Source: Leptonema illini DSM 21528
Lineage (GTDB): Bacteria > Spirochaetota > Leptospiria > Leptospirales > Leptonemataceae
Direction: 5' to 3'
Assembly: GCF_000243335.1 (NCBI RefSeq)
Contig: NZ_JH597773.1
Location: forward strand, 1,729,550-1,793,549
Length of the DNA: 64,000 bases
The notes below the pieces were generated by a model. It saw only the letters and a program-made list of their open reading frames with translations, searched no databases and was not told the origin of the DNA. This document shows positions 52,622 to 62,182 of the stretch, one piece after another (within the stretch, counting starts at the first letter, position 1; each line of letters begins with the position of its first letter). The position numbers and the translations under genes were made by a program.

Positions 52622-53055
52622 TGGTCCTCCCGACAATCGGCACAGAGCCCGTAGACCTCAAAGACGTGCCCCATCGGCTTGAATCCCGCCGCCTTCAGCT
52701 CTTTCTCAATGCCCGGTTGCGAGCTGATCTCGCCGATACATACCGATTTGCGACACTTCAAGCAGATGGCATGGTGATGGTGGTCCTGGCCCTGATATTC
52801 GAAGCGCGCCGAATCTCTGTTCTGCAATCCGACCTGCGAAACGAGGCCGGCTTCGGTAAGAGTAGTAAGATTTCTGTAAACGGTATCAAGGCTTACCGCC
52901 GGTTGCCGTTCGATGATATTCTGGTGGATCTCCTGAGCCGAAAGAGGGGCCTGCGCTTGAATAAGTATACTCAGTATCTCGGTACGCTGCGGAGTAAGCC
53001 GCAATCCAAGATCCCGGATGCGCTTGAGAGAATGATCCAGCTCCTGTTGGCTCAT
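52618..53055 (-). CDS. Fur-family metalloregulator
   Basis: A 145-residue protein. The winged helix includes LTPQRTEILSILIQAQAPLS and VSLDTVYRNLTTLTEAGLV. The dimerisation domain has the metal motif DHHHHAICLKC and a second CADC, giving a structural zinc site of two Cys-x-x-Cys. Which of Fur, PerR or Zur it is cannot be told from the motifs alone. It is co-transcribed with the DUF985 gene. Confidence 0.9.
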   Translation of the reverse strand: MSQQELDHSLKRIRDLGLRLTPQRTEILSILIQAQAPLSAQEIHQNIIERQPAVSLDTVYRNLTTLTEAGLVSQVGLQNRDSARFEYQGQDHHHHAICLKCRKSVCIGEISSQPGIEKELKAAGFKPMGHVFEVYGLCADCREDQ

Positions 53056-53133
53056 CGGTACCAGATTGCGCTAAAACCTGACACTGACGAGCCTTTTCTG
53101 TCAGGTCGTCGGAGGCCGGCCTGAATGGCCGCT

Positions 53134-54978
53134 TTACCGGAACGGTCCGAAATACCCCGTAGTCGCACGCCTCTCTTCTGTCGTAACGGCACGTCCTCCG
53201 GGTCCACCGTCGGCCTCGATATCACGATAGGGATGCATGACGGTGGCGAAGAAATACAGCGAGCCGTCGCCCAGTCGAATCCAGGAGGGAGACGTGATCT
53301 CGGCTCCGCGCGGACCATGCAGAAGGCGACGAAAATTCCCCGTGCGAACGTTATACGACCAGAGAAAGTTCAGGCTATGGCCGTCATCGGCATCTTCGGC
53401 GATAAAGAGCAGGTCGCTTCCTGGCAGAAAGGCGATGTTGTCGGGCTCGGCCATGCGGTCCGGATCACAGAGATCGGTCTTTCGTCCGGCCACCTGCGAC
53501 TCGGCCAGCGGTCGCCCCAGCACAAGAGGGTACAGCTCACCGATGACATAATCACTATTGATAGATGTATCGGCCTTCAGATCGGCCGCAAAAACGGCCC
53601 CACAACGATTCGCAGTAAGGCGAATATGATCCGCTGCGATGCCCTTTCCTTTTTCAGGTTGCATGGCCTTTTCGATTCGCGAAACGGCAAAGTACAGACG
53701 ATTGCGCACATCGTCATAGGCGACGCCTTCTTTTTTATTGAACTCGGCCGTAGCACCGAGCATGACGGCGTACCGTCGGCTTTCCAGCCTTGAAGCAAGC
53801 ACCGATACTGGCACTCCCTTAAACTCACCGCTTTTCAGCTTCAGGCATTCCAGCTTCGAATCAGGAGCGCTGAGGTTAGACGTTCCCGCCTCCACAGCGG
53901 TGAATCCTTCCGGGCAGGCGTTGTTAACCGGAGCGACGGCATCAAAAAGATCCTGAAAGAGAGGACCCGAAGGGCCCGCAGCGCCGGGAACGATATCACT
54001 TTTCAAGACGGATTCGATCTGAGCCTCTGTGGCATGGCCGAGAGAGACCCACTGCAGATCGGCGATGACTGAAGATTCCCGCAAAACGTCGGCCTTGCGT
54101 TGATTCCAGCGAGCGGCATAAAGCGTTCCCGCCGTAAGATCGCCCGGCTTATCGGCGACAAAGAGAAAGAGCGTGCCGTGTTTTCCGTCATCGCTCATGT
54201 AAACGGTGCGGCGATCGGGCATAACGACGGCAATTTCATGCGAGAAGCGGCCCAGGGCATAACGCTTGCGAGTTTCGGTCTTTCCCGAGCCATCAAGCAG
54301 GATCACCTCAGGCGTCCATCCGTACAGATACGGGTTCATGTTACGCAACACGTCGGTGTGCGAAGCATCACCCGAGAAAAAGCCGGCCATGGCGTTATAC
54401 CGGGCATCGATGCGCCCAAGCGTATCGCGCATTCCCGCGTTCGGTTCATACTCCTCAGATCCTATATGCGATCCCCACGGCGTTATGCTTCCGGCACAGG
54501 GGCTGTAAACGCCTCCCTGTTCGGCAAAGTCCAGGTTCCGCGTCGACAGAGGAATCAGCTTTCCTTCTTCATCCCGCTTTACGGACGTTATATAAACGGC
54601 TCCCGGTACGGATTCAAAATGCTGGACGACGAACAGATTGCCGTCGCGCTCCAGCATCGTTGTGAAATCGTTGAAATTGCTAACGCCGGCAAGCGGACCG
54701 TCGTTCACTCCAAGCGAACGGAAGACGTTGCGAACGGGCTGCCCGGTCCGCGACAGCACCTGACCGTACACTCCGCCTGTAATCGCATCGCCGGAACGCA
54801 GAAACGTCTGGTATTTGATCGGCATATCCTTTCCCTGAAAAACGGCCGAATCAGTGCTGCGAATCGAATGTCTGCCCTCTTCGCCTTCGGGCCAGCCAAT
54901 GCCGCGAAAATCAAGGGAGATTCGCGAGCAACTGACGGCAATCGGGAAGATCAGGGCGAAGAGTATTGCATTTTTCAT
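53134..54978 (-). CDS. phoX: PhoX-like (DUF839) phosphatase, lipoprotein form
   Basis: A 614-residue protein. Its N-terminus is a signal peptide with lipobox AVSC, so it is lipid-anchored outside the inner membrane. SITPWGSHIGSEEYEPNAG, the early NLFVVQHFE, and the late FLPGSDLLFIAEDADDG are the DUF839/PhoX beta-propeller blocks that hold iron and calcium. PhoX releases phosphate from organic esters. Its start overlaps the end of the cyclase gene (ATGA), so it is the last gene of a four-gene coupled operon. Confidence 0.8.
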   Translation of the reverse strand: MKNAILFALIFPIAVSCSRISLDFRGIGWPEGEEGRHSIRSTDSAVFQGKDMPIKYQTFLRSGDAITGGVYGQVLSRTGQPVRNVFRSLGVNDGPLAGVSNFNDFTTMLERDGNLFVVQHFESVPGAVYITSVKRDEEGKLIPLSTRNLDFAEQGGVYSPCAGSITPWGSHIGSEEYEPNAGMRDTLGRIDARYNAMAGFFSGDASHTDVLRNMNPYLYGWTPEVILLDGSGKTETRKRYALGRFSHEIAVVMPDRRTVYMSDDGKHGTLFLFVADKPGDLTAGTLYAARWNQRKADVLRESSVIADLQWVSLGHATEAQIESVLKSDIVPGAAGPSGPLFQDLFDAVAPVNNACPEGFTAVEAGTSNLSAPDSKLECLKLKSGEFKGVPVSVLASRLESRRYAVMLGATAEFNKKEGVAYDDVRNRLYFAVSRIEKAMQPEKGKGIAADHIRLTANRCGAVFAADLKADTSINSDYVIGELYPLVLGRPLAESQVAGRKTDLCDPDRMAEPDNIAFLPGSDLLFIAEDADDGHSLNFLWSYNVRTGNFRRLLHGPRGAEITSPSWIRLGDGSLYFFATVMHPYRDIEADGGPGGRAVTTEERRATTGYFGPFR

Positions 54979-56981
54979 ACCTCAAGCTCCTCATGTGCTG
55001 CGCGCAGGCGCGTCATCAGATATTTTGCCGCGCCGTCGGCGGGGTTCTCTTTCAAAATCTCTTTCAAGAGCGGAGCCGCTTCGGTCATATGCCCTTTTTC
55101 GATCAAACGTACGGCCTCTTCAAAACGCTCTCTGTAACGAATAAGGGGCTCCTTCTCAACGGCGGAGTAGGCCTCAAGCCATTCGTAGACGACGACGGGC
55201 TTATGCTTTCCTTTTACGTTCACACGACCGAGATACCTTTTCAAGAAGAGGTCTCTCTTTTCATCGAGAGAGTCGATGACCTGCTCGCTAACGATGACAT
55301 GCGCTCCATACGTTTTTGTCAGGCTTTCGAGGCGCGACGCCAGGTTAACGGCATCTGAAATGACCGTGCTGTCCATACGCATCGCCTCGCCGACCGTTCC
55401 GAGCATCAGGTCACCTCTGTGAATGCCGATGCCGATGGAGATGGGCGGTAGCCCTTCTTTCGCTCTCATCAAATTGAAATCAACCAGTCGGTAGGTCATA
55501 TCCTGCGCTGCACGCAGAACGTCATCGGCCGATCCCGGGAACAACGCCATGATGGCGTCGCCGATAAATTTGTCGATAAAGCCGCCGTTGTTGCGAATCG
55601 CCGGACTGATATAACTCAGATACGAGTTAATAAACCGAAAATTCTCTTCAGGCGTCATATTTTCGGATAACGTAGTGAACGATCGAATGTCTGAGAAGAG
55701 AATGGACATCTCACGCTTCACACAGTCGCCGGGAAGAACGTCAAGAATATCATTCTTGTTCAGATAATCGAGAAACTCCCGCGGAACAAAGCGGTAATAG
55801 GCGCTGTTGGTTTCGATCAGCTTCTTCTCGCTTCGAATGCGCCGGCGGATGTTCACCGCCAGGACGGCGATCACAACGAGCAGGAAGGTGATCAGCGCGA
55901 GAAATCCGAAGATATAGCTGCGATAACGCTCGTAAAACTCGCGAAACGTAACCGGCTCGTTGATCAGGTGAGACCCATAGGGCAGATCGCCTTCAGAGAT
56001 ACTGAAGCGGCGCAGCTGTTTATAGTCGAAAATATACTCGTTCGGGCTCTCGGTGACGACGGGGATCTCAGACATCGGAACTCCGTCCAGCAGTCGAATG
56101 GCAATGGCGGCGGCGGCCTCTCCCTGCGCCCGACCGCTGATGATCTTGCCGCCGACGGCGCCGTTCCCGAGATAAAAATCCCAGTAGGTATAGACGGGAA
56201 CGCGTGCCAGGCCTGCATAACGCTCGAAGGCCTCTTCATACGTATAGAAGCGGTTATTCGAATCTCTGTTGAAAAGCATAGCCAGGACGATGGCGCCTGG
56301 TTCGAGTTTTTCGATCTCTCGACGAAACTCCTCGATGCGCGCCCCCGTCATATAGCGGAACTTTATTCCCTTTTCTTTATAGTCGGGCTCTACTTTCTGA
56401 AGAGCTCGATTGTTTGCGACTGACGTCACCGAATCGTCGCCGATGATAACGAACTCCTTCGTCTGCGGATGAAGCCTCAGAGCGAGATCGATCGTATCCT
56501 TTGCCGCAAAGGCCTCGACGACTCCAGTGTAGTTTTTTTTTCCAGCCAGAAGCTCGGGCGAGTAGAAATTCACGCCGCAGAAAACGACCGGCGTCGGTTC
56601 GCCAAAGATCTCTTCGCGATGCTTGAACAGAAACTGAAGAGCGGCGTCGTCGACGCTGATGATGACGTCATAGTGAACGCGCTGCGCCTTGTATTTCAGG
56701 GCAGGAACAAGAAGCTCCTGATACTCCGGATCTTCAAATCGTTTCGTATCCATATATTCATAGAAGATACGCACCTTTGTACCCGAGAAGTTACTCTGGT
56801 TAAAGGTATTCTCGATTCCTGAAACGGCCCGTTCCGTCCAGCTCAGTCCTTTATGATACGAATGCAGCACGAGAACGTTCTTTTCCGCCCCCGACGGCGC
56901 TGAAAGAAGAGGAAGGGACTGCCCGACAAACAGGAGCAGCCCGAGGCATAGCAATCTCTTTGTATATAGAAGTGTGCGCAT
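54975..56981 (-). CDS. Class III adenylate cyclase with periplasmic ABC_sub_bind sensor
   Basis: A 668-residue protein. Signal peptide, then a periplasmic binding-protein domain of the ABC_sub_bind type (residues about 33-325; NVLVLHSYHKGLSW, SVDDAALQFL). A membrane helix follows (about 350-372) and a cytoplasmic cyclase domain from about 415 to 600: SILFSDIRSFTTLSENMTPE with metal Asp, GFIDKFIGDAIMALFPG with the adenine-selecting Lys and second metal Asp, and AVNLASRLE with the transition-state Asn and Arg. A helical repeat tail ends it. It should turn binding of an outside ligand into cAMP. It overlaps both neighbours by 1-4 bases. Confidence 0.88.
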   Translation of the reverse strand: MRTLLYTKRLLCLGLLLFVGQSLPLLSAPSGAEKNVLVLHSYHKGLSWTERAVSGIENTFNQSNFSGTKVRIFYEYMDTKRFEDPEYQELLVPALKYKAQRVHYDVIISVDDAALQFLFKHREEIFGEPTPVVFCGVNFYSPELLAGKKNYTGVVEAFAAKDTIDLALRLHPQTKEFVIIGDDSVTSVANNRALQKVEPDYKEKGIKFRYMTGARIEEFRREIEKLEPGAIVLAMLFNRDSNNRFYTYEEAFERYAGLARVPVYTYWDFYLGNGAVGGKIISGRAQGEAAAAIAIRLLDGVPMSEIPVVTESPNEYIFDYKQLRRFSISEGDLPYGSHLINEPVTFREFYERYRSYIFGFLALITFLLVVIAVLAVNIRRRIRSEKKLIETNSAYYRFVPREFLDYLNKNDILDVLPGDCVKREMSILFSDIRSFTTLSENMTPEENFRFINSYLSYISPAIRNNGGFIDKFIGDAIMALFPGSADDVLRAAQDMTYRLVDFNLMRAKEGLPPISIGIGIHRGDLMLGTVGEAMRMDSTVISDAVNLASRLESLTKTYGAHVIVSEQVIDSLDEKRDLFLKRYLGRVNVKGKHKPVVVYEWLEAYSAVEKEPLIRYRERFEEAVRLIEKGHMTEAAPLLKEILKENPADGAAKYLMTRLRAAHEELEV

Positions 56982-58003
56982 CAGTGCACCTCTTCGAAAT
57001 AGTTATTCGTAGCGCGTGCGAAGGCCTCGATCAGGCCAGGAACCTGCAAGTTGCGCCTGCGAATGCTCTCTTCGCGAATATAGATAACGAAAAGATGACT
57101 CGTCTGAACGGGGATCTCCCGCGGAGCGATCTTCTCTTCGATGACGCGAACGGCCATGCGGGCGGCCTCTTCTCCCTGCTCGTATGGCGACACGGCGACG
57201 GCCATCATGCCTCCGTCTTCGACATAAAAGCCCCAGCTGCCGATGGCGGGTATTTTCAGCCGCGGCTCCATACGCTCGATAACCTTGCGCGGCTCGATCA
57301 CGATGCCTTTATCGTCTTTCAGTGTATGGTAGTGCGTCACAAACAGAACGTCGGCCTCGCGGTTCGCACGATCGATGGCGCGATCCCAGTCCTCCATCGT
57401 ATCACAGAGGATCGTTTCAGTCAGAACCATCGGGCCCCAGTCATAGGCCTCAACCTCATGCTGAATAAAGACCGACGTTGACGATGAGTCGGCAATATGC
57501 ATGACCTTGCGCCGATTCGGGGGCAGGATCTGCACAAAGACTTCTTTAAAAGCCTCGAAAGGCAGTCGCTCCAGTATACCCGTGGCGTTCTTCGCCTTAT
57601 CAAATCCGTAATCCTCGGGAAAGGCGTTCACGCCCGTATAGATGATTTTTATTTTCGGATCATCTATGAAGTGGCGCGCCGCGAACTTCTGAGCGTCGTC
57701 ATCGACGGCAATTAAGATGTCGGGATTCCAATCGCGGATCATCTTCACCACCGTCTCGCCCGTCCGCTGCTTGTATTCAACGCCCGGATTTCGCTTGGTA
57801 TTCATGTAGAAGTAGCGCGTATTGTAGGCCTTGTTCTTCAAAACGCGAGCAAAGCCCTCGTTGATATCGGTTACCCAGGAGTAATCCGTATCATAGCTGT
57901 GCAGAATAAATACTCGCGGTTTGTTGAGGTTGTAGGCGATGAGGAAGACGACGACCATCGACACGAAGGCGAAGGCCATCAATTTTTCTAATTGTATTTT
58001 CAT
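56981..58003 (-). CDS. ABC_sub_bind family substrate-binding protein
   Basis: The ATG at 58003 overlaps the transporter stop (ATGA); 340 residues. One N-terminal hydrophobic segment acts as signal or anchor, then RVFILHSYDTDYSWVTDINE, AVDDDAQKFAARHFIDD and RIIYTGVNAF-type sequence parallel the sensor domain of the downstream cyclase. It is probably a periplasmic, membrane-tethered binding protein that presents the same ligand. No ABC permease or ATPase is nearby, so it does not seem to serve an ABC transporter. Confidence 0.78.
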   Translation of the reverse strand: MKIQLEKLMAFAFVSMVVVFLIAYNLNKPRVFILHSYDTDYSWVTDINEGFARVLKNKAYNTRYFYMNTKRNPGVEYKQRTGETVVKMIRDWNPDILIAVDDDAQKFAARHFIDDPKIKIIYTGVNAFPEDYGFDKAKNATGILERLPFEAFKEVFVQILPPNRRKVMHIADSSSTSVFIQHEVEAYDWGPMVLTETILCDTMEDWDRAIDRANREADVLFVTHYHTLKDDKGIVIEPRKVIERMEPRLKIPAIGSWGFYVEDGGMMAVAVSPYEQGEEAARMAVRVIEEKIAPREIPVQTSHLFVIYIREESIRRRNLQVPGLIEAFARATNNYFEEVH

Positions 58004-59856
58004 AAGAGACCCAGCCATTTCCAGAAAGGTATGGAGGCGAAGACTGCGACGATGCGCAGGGCATTCGACACGGCATTGAAGCGATAAAAGGTTTTCGTAT
58101 CAAGATGCGGATCTTTCTCCACCAGTGATTCGATCTGCACGTAATACGTACATTGATACGGAAAAAACCATATATCAGAAAGCATCAAAAGAATAAAACC
58201 GACAACCCAGGGATTCACACCGAGCGCCTGAGCCATGGGAAAAAGCACCGATGCAAGGATGGCCACCGCCGTATTCGTCGGCACGAAAAAACGCAGAACG
58301 ATCACCGTGGCGCTGAGGATGATGACGAAGAGCCAGAACTGGTTCTTCATATAATGCCCCATAAAACTTAACGATGCCGCCGCCTCTTTATCCAGTCCCA
58401 GATAGGAGATCGTACTTACAAAACCGATCAGAGTTCCGAGGTAGAGCAGAAAGGTCCAGTCCGTACTGACCCGGAACTGCTTCGGGCTCAAAAGACCGAC
58501 TGCAAGCGTGGCATAGAGCACCATGAGTCCGATCCACGGAAGCTGAATCTTATGAAGCGATTCCGTTGAAATGCCCACAATAAACAGCATCACGCCGCCA
58601 AGCGCCGCCCATTCCGGCAACGACATCGGACCGAAAGCCCTGTATTGCATCTTGATCTGCTCGCGCGTTACGCCGGGATCTTCTTTGCCGCGACTGTAGT
58701 ATTCGAGCAATAGAAAAATGCCTATCACAAGAACGGCGCCGGCAGCAAGAGAGGCGAGAAGCCAGTAGCCCCAGCTGAAACGCTCTTTTACCTGTTGCGG
58801 CAGAAGTCCGAAGATGACGAAGTGAATGGTCTTACTCGAAAGAAAGATCGTCGAAAGCATCGTAAACCCGGCAAAGCCCGACATGAAAAGATACGTCGAC
58901 GTGCGCCCGCCGGGCTTGTAGTTCGATGAATCGATCAGATCTTTCAGAACGGGCATCATCAGCGCGATACGACCGTTGGCCGAGGGCAGAAGCGGCGTTA
59001 ACAGGGTGCCGATCGAGAAAAGGCTCCATGCATGCCACCGCGGTGAGACGGGTACGGCTCGCAGCATCCACAAGACCATACGAAAGGCCAGGCCCGACGA
59101 TACGATAAGCGAACTGAGACCGAAAATACTGAGGGCAAGATAGAAGGATCCATCCGTGAAGCCCACAAGGGCCACCTCAGGCGGGGCTATGTTCAAGATC
59201 AGAATCGAGAGTATCGCGAAGATGCTCGGAATAAACTCATTCATGAGGCGAAACCCCCACATAAGCACCGTCGCAAGCGATATACACAGGAAGACCAGCT
59301 GATTGCCTTCAGCGATCGTCCCGCGGCCGAAGACAAAAAGAAGCGGAGGCAGGATCATCGTCGCAAGCCATCCAATCGTTTTCAGCCAGTCAGGGCCCTG
59401 CTCACCGTTTGTGCTTTCGACAGAGTCGACGGCCTTAATACCATGGCCCGTCAGGCGACGCATCAGAGCAGACAGCAGCCCCTGAAAAGCCGAAGAACCG
59501 GCAAAGAGGCTTCGCGACCAATCGGCCGCCAGCCTGACGACAAGCGCCTTCTCGGTTACGTGAGCCTTCTGCGCATAAACGCCTTCGGCCTGTAGCGCCT
59601 CTTCGCCGAAGGTATCGCCGGCGACGATCTTCTGATCTCCAGAAGGGGCGCTCAGCGTCACCTCGCCTTCAATCACCCAGTACATAAAATCTGCCGGCTG
59701 ATCCGCAATAAAAATCTCGTCGCCGACCGACAATCGATAACACTCCATCCTTGAAACCACACCGGCGATCTTACGTCGCGGCAGGTTTTGCATGGATGGC
59801 ACCACAAGGATTCGATCCAGAATATCGGGACCGAATTCCACTCTCTCTCCTGGCAT
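58000..59856 (-). CDS. SLC13/DASS-type anion transporter with N-terminal cyclic-nucleotide-binding domain
   Basis: A 618-residue protein. Residues about 15-120 are a CNMP-binding domain (VGDEIFIADQPADFMYWVIE, then AGDTFGEEALQAEG). Residues about 155-618 form 11-13 membrane helices with the SLC13 pattern (LLPSANGRIALMMPVL and FFVPTNTAVAILASVLFP, the paired Ser/Pro-Asn-Thr motifs). It probably imports a divalent anion such as dicarboxylate, sulfate or phosphate with sodium. The usual phosphate-binding Arg of the nucleotide pocket is not conserved. It is first in the operon. Confidence 0.85.
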   Translation of the reverse strand: MPGERVEFGPDILDRILVVPSMQNLPRRKIAGVVSRMECYRLSVGDEIFIADQPADFMYWVIEGEVTLSAPSGDQKIVAGDTFGEEALQAEGVYAQKAHVTEKALVVRLAADWSRSLFAGSSAFQGLLSALMRRLTGHGIKAVDSVESTNGEQGPDWLKTIGWLATMILPPLLFVFGRGTIAEGNQLVFLCISLATVLMWGFRLMNEFIPSIFAILSILILNIAPPEVALVGFTDGSFYLALSIFGLSSLIVSSGLAFRMVLWMLRAVPVSPRWHAWSLFSIGTLLTPLLPSANGRIALMMPVLKDLIDSSNYKPGGRTSTYLFMSGFAGFTMLSTIFLSSKTIHFVIFGLLPQQVKERFSWGYWLLASLAAGAVLVIGIFLLLEYYSRGKEDPGVTREQIKMQYRAFGPMSLPEWAALGGVMLFIVGISTESLHKIQLPWIGLMVLYATLAVGLLSPKQFRVSTDWTFLLYLGTLIGFVSTISYLGLDKEAAASLSFMGHYMKNQFWLFVIILSATVIVLRFFVPTNTAVAILASVLFPMAQALGVNPWVVGFILLMLSDIWFFPYQCTYYVQIESLVEKDPHLDTKTFYRFNAVSNALRIVAVFASIPFWKWLGLL

Positions 59857-59879
59857 CCTGCAACCTCTCTATTTTAAGG

Positions 59880-59907
59880 CCCCCTAAAATTGCTTCCTTT
59901 TAAGGGG
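59880..59907. other. Inverted repeat upstream of the transporter/cyclase operon
   Basis: CCCCCTAAAA and TTTTAAGGGG can pair around a short loop, 25-50 bases before the transporter ATG in the divergent gap 59857-60150. A similar CTTTTAAGGGGCCTC occurs at 49777-49791 before the prenyltransferase gene. It may be a promoter-proximal operator. The rest of the gap holds one palindrome described separately. Confidence 0.3.
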
Positions 59908-60107
59908 CTCTACAGTGCTTAATCGTCCAGCTCATATCTGTAAACAATATTTAAGATTTCGCGAAACCCTCCTACGAAAATTTCCGCGCATCTACCCGGT
60001 TTGCTGGCAATCGCCCACCTCCGCATATGGATTGTTCTCTCGGGAAGTCAGGTTGCAGACTCTGCAAATTCACACCCGGATGCAGAGAAATCCGAGCAAT
60101 TAAATAG

Positions 60108-60121
60108 CGAGCGTTCGCTCG
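60108..60121 (+). promoter_or_regulatory. Palindrome CGAGCGTTCGCTCG, likely TetR operator
   Basis: Six-base arms CGAGCG/CGCTCG around TT lie 30-45 bases before the acyl-CoA dehydrogenase start. The pattern GAGCG-N2-CGCTC is typical of TetR-family operators of fatty-acid genes. A TetR-family gene is second in the same operon, which suggests autoregulation. Confidence 0.5.
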
Positions 60122-60150
60122 ATTTTTTCGGATTGACAGGCAACGCCGGT

Positions 60151-61371
60151 ATGCCGCTTTTCCGTATGGACTTCACAATCTCAGAAAAGATGCAAATGAC
60201 GCTCGATCTGATCCGCACATTCCTCGCAAAAGAGGTCGATCCGCTTGAGCAGACCTTTTTTCGTAAGCCCTTTCGCGAGCTCCTGCCCGAGCTGGGTCTT
60301 CTGCGCGCGAAAGTAAAGCAGATGGGATTGTGGGGACCGCAGCTGCCCGAAGAACTCGGCGGCATGGGCCTCAGCCTGGTCGAGCATGGCCTTGTCTCTG
60401 AGGCGCTGGGCCGCTCCCCGCTGGGGCATTATCTATTCGGATGCCAGGCGCCCGACGCCGGCAATATCGAAATCCTGCACATGTTCGGAACTGAAGAACA
60501 GAAAGAGCGCTATCTCAAGCCCCTTGCTGCCGGCGAGATCCGCAGCTGCTTCGCCATGACGGAGGTGAACACGGCAGGATCGAATCCGACTCTGCTTGAA
60601 TCGACGGCCGTGAAAGACGGCGACGAATACGTACTGAACGGCCATAAATGGTACACTACCGGCGCGGATGGCGCCTCGTTTTCCATCGCCATGATGGTGA
60701 CGAATCCGAAGGCCTCGCCTGCTCTTCGCGCAAGTATGTTCATCGTGCCCACCGACAATCCGGGCTTTCAGCTCATGCGAAACATTCAGATCATGGGCGA
60801 ATCCGGTTCGGATTACTTCAGTCATGGCGAGGTGATGTTTCAATCCTGTCGCATTCCAAAAGAGAACCTTCTCGGTCGCGAAGGGCACGGCTTTCGCATC
60901 GCTCAGGAGCGACTCGGTCCCGGCCGTATTCACCACTGCATGCGCTGGCTTGGCATCTGTGGTCGAGCCTTTGATATGCTCTGCGAGCGCGCCAATGAGC
61001 GCGTGATCACGCTCGACGGAAGGACGCTGGCCGATAACGATGCCATACAGCATAAAGTGGCCGAGCTGTATGCCGAGATTCAACAGGCCCGGCTCTCGGT
61101 GCTTCATGCAGCCTGGATGATCGATAACGACGGAGCGACGAAGGCACGAGATCATATCGCCGCTATCAAGTTTTCGGTGGCCGGTACCATGCAGCGCGTC
61201 ATCGACGCCGCTCTGCAGATTCACGGAGGGCTGGGCATGTCGGATGATACGATCCTCGCCTATCTCTACAGGCATGAACGCGGGGCGCGCATCTACGACG
61301 GAGCGGACGAGGTTCATAAATCCTCGCTCGGGAAGCGAATCCTCAAAGATTACGCGAAAGGAAAGCGTTAA
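60151..61371 (+). CDS. Acyl-CoA dehydrogenase
   Basis: The ATG at 60151 (MPLFRMDFTISEKMQMTLDL) gives 406 residues; 60166 is an alternative, and the frame before has no protein-like sequence. ACAD blocks are clear: LWGPQLPEELGGMGLSLVEH, CFAMTEVNTAGSNP, EYVLNGHKWYTTGADGA, QIHGGLGMSDDTILAYLYR and YDGADEVHKSSLGKRIL. It oxidises an acyl-CoA to the enoyl-CoA with FAD. It resembles the larger-chain ACAD10/11-like group. The TetR gene starts directly after it. Confidence 0.9.
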   Translation: MPLFRMDFTISEKMQMTLDLIRTFLAKEVDPLEQTFFRKPFRELLPELGLLRAKVKQMGLWGPQLPEELGGMGLSLVEHGLVSEALGRSPLGHYLFGCQAPDAGNIEILHMFGTEEQKERYLKPLAAGEIRSCFAMTEVNTAGSNPTLLESTAVKDGDEYVLNGHKWYTTGADGASFSIAMMVTNPKASPALRASMFIVPTDNPGFQLMRNIQIMGESGSDYFSHGEVMFQSCRIPKENLLGREGHGFRIAQERLGPGRIHHCMRWLGICGRAFDMLCERANERVITLDGRTLADNDAIQHKVAELYAEIQQARLSVLHAAWMIDNDGATKARDHIAAIKFSVAGTMQRVIDAALQIHGGLGMSDDTILAYLYRHERGARIYDGADEVHKSSLGKRILKDYAKGKR

Positions 61372-61372
61372 C

Positions 61373-62104
61373 ATGCCTGCTCTTGCCGAACTGCCGCTTC
61401 GTTTTCGTGATTTTTCGGCCGAGTATCCGCTTTCGACGGCTCGTCTTGCGCGACAGATCTACCATGATCGGTTGTTTCAGGGCCGCATCAAAAAAGAAGA
61501 GAAGGCCGTCGCGAATCTCGAACGCATTATAAGGGCCGTATTACGTTTAAGCCAGAAGCAGGGATTTGCGGCGATGAGTCTTCGCGATCTCAGTCGCGAG
61601 GCTGAGATGAGTATGGGCGGGCTCTATGCGTATTTCGACAGCAAGGAAGAGCTTCTTCGCATGATCTTCGAGCGCGGGCAGCGTACCGTGCTTGAAATCT
61701 TTGACGAGCTTATGATCTCTTTTTCGGAAGCTGGCGCGAAGCTACAGGCGGCCATCTGCGCGCATCTTTACCTGAGCGAGGCCTTCCCGAAAATATTCTA
61801 TTTCTTTTTTATGGAAGCAAAGGGCCTCACGCACGAAGACCAGCGGCGCTCTATCGTGCTCGAACAATCGACGGAGTTGATCTTTGCAAGCATTATCGAA
61901 GAAGGAGTGCAAACGGGCGTTTTCCATTGTGAAAATCCTCTTATGACAGCGGCGATGATCAAGGCCCTGCTGCAAGATTGGTATCTGAAGAGATATAAGT
62001 ATGTGCGCAGAAAGATCTCCGTTGAGGACTATGCGACGCAAGTCCTCAATCTTGTGATTCCGTATTTGAAGCAACACAGAAGCGGTTATTCAAGCATTTC
62101 GTAG
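61373..62104 (+). CDS. TetR/AcrR-family transcriptional regulator
   Basis: The ATG at 61373 overlaps the dehydrogenase stop region; 243 residues. After an unusual 45-residue N-terminal extension comes IIRAVLRLSQKQGFAAMSLR, DLSREAEMSMGGLYAYFDSK and EELLRMIFE, the TetR helix-turn-helix. The C-terminal ligand domain is all-helical. It probably represses the acyl-CoA dehydrogenase operon and answers to an acyl-CoA (inferred). Confidence 0.88.
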   Translation: MPALAELPLRFRDFSAEYPLSTARLARQIYHDRLFQGRIKKEEKAVANLERIIRAVLRLSQKQGFAAMSLRDLSREAEMSMGGLYAYFDSKEELLRMIFERGQRTVLEIFDELMISFSEAGAKLQAAICAHLYLSEAFPKIFYFFFMEAKGLTHEDQRRSIVLEQSTELIFASIIEEGVQTGVFHCENPLMTAAMIKALLQDWYLKRYKYVRRKISVEDYATQVLNLVIPYLKQHRSGYSSIS

Positions 62105-62182
62105 CTCGCAGCCGGTTCCCGAAGCCACCAGAAAACGGGAGTCGAGTTTTATCAGTACAGAATAACTATAAGGAGTTTTATT

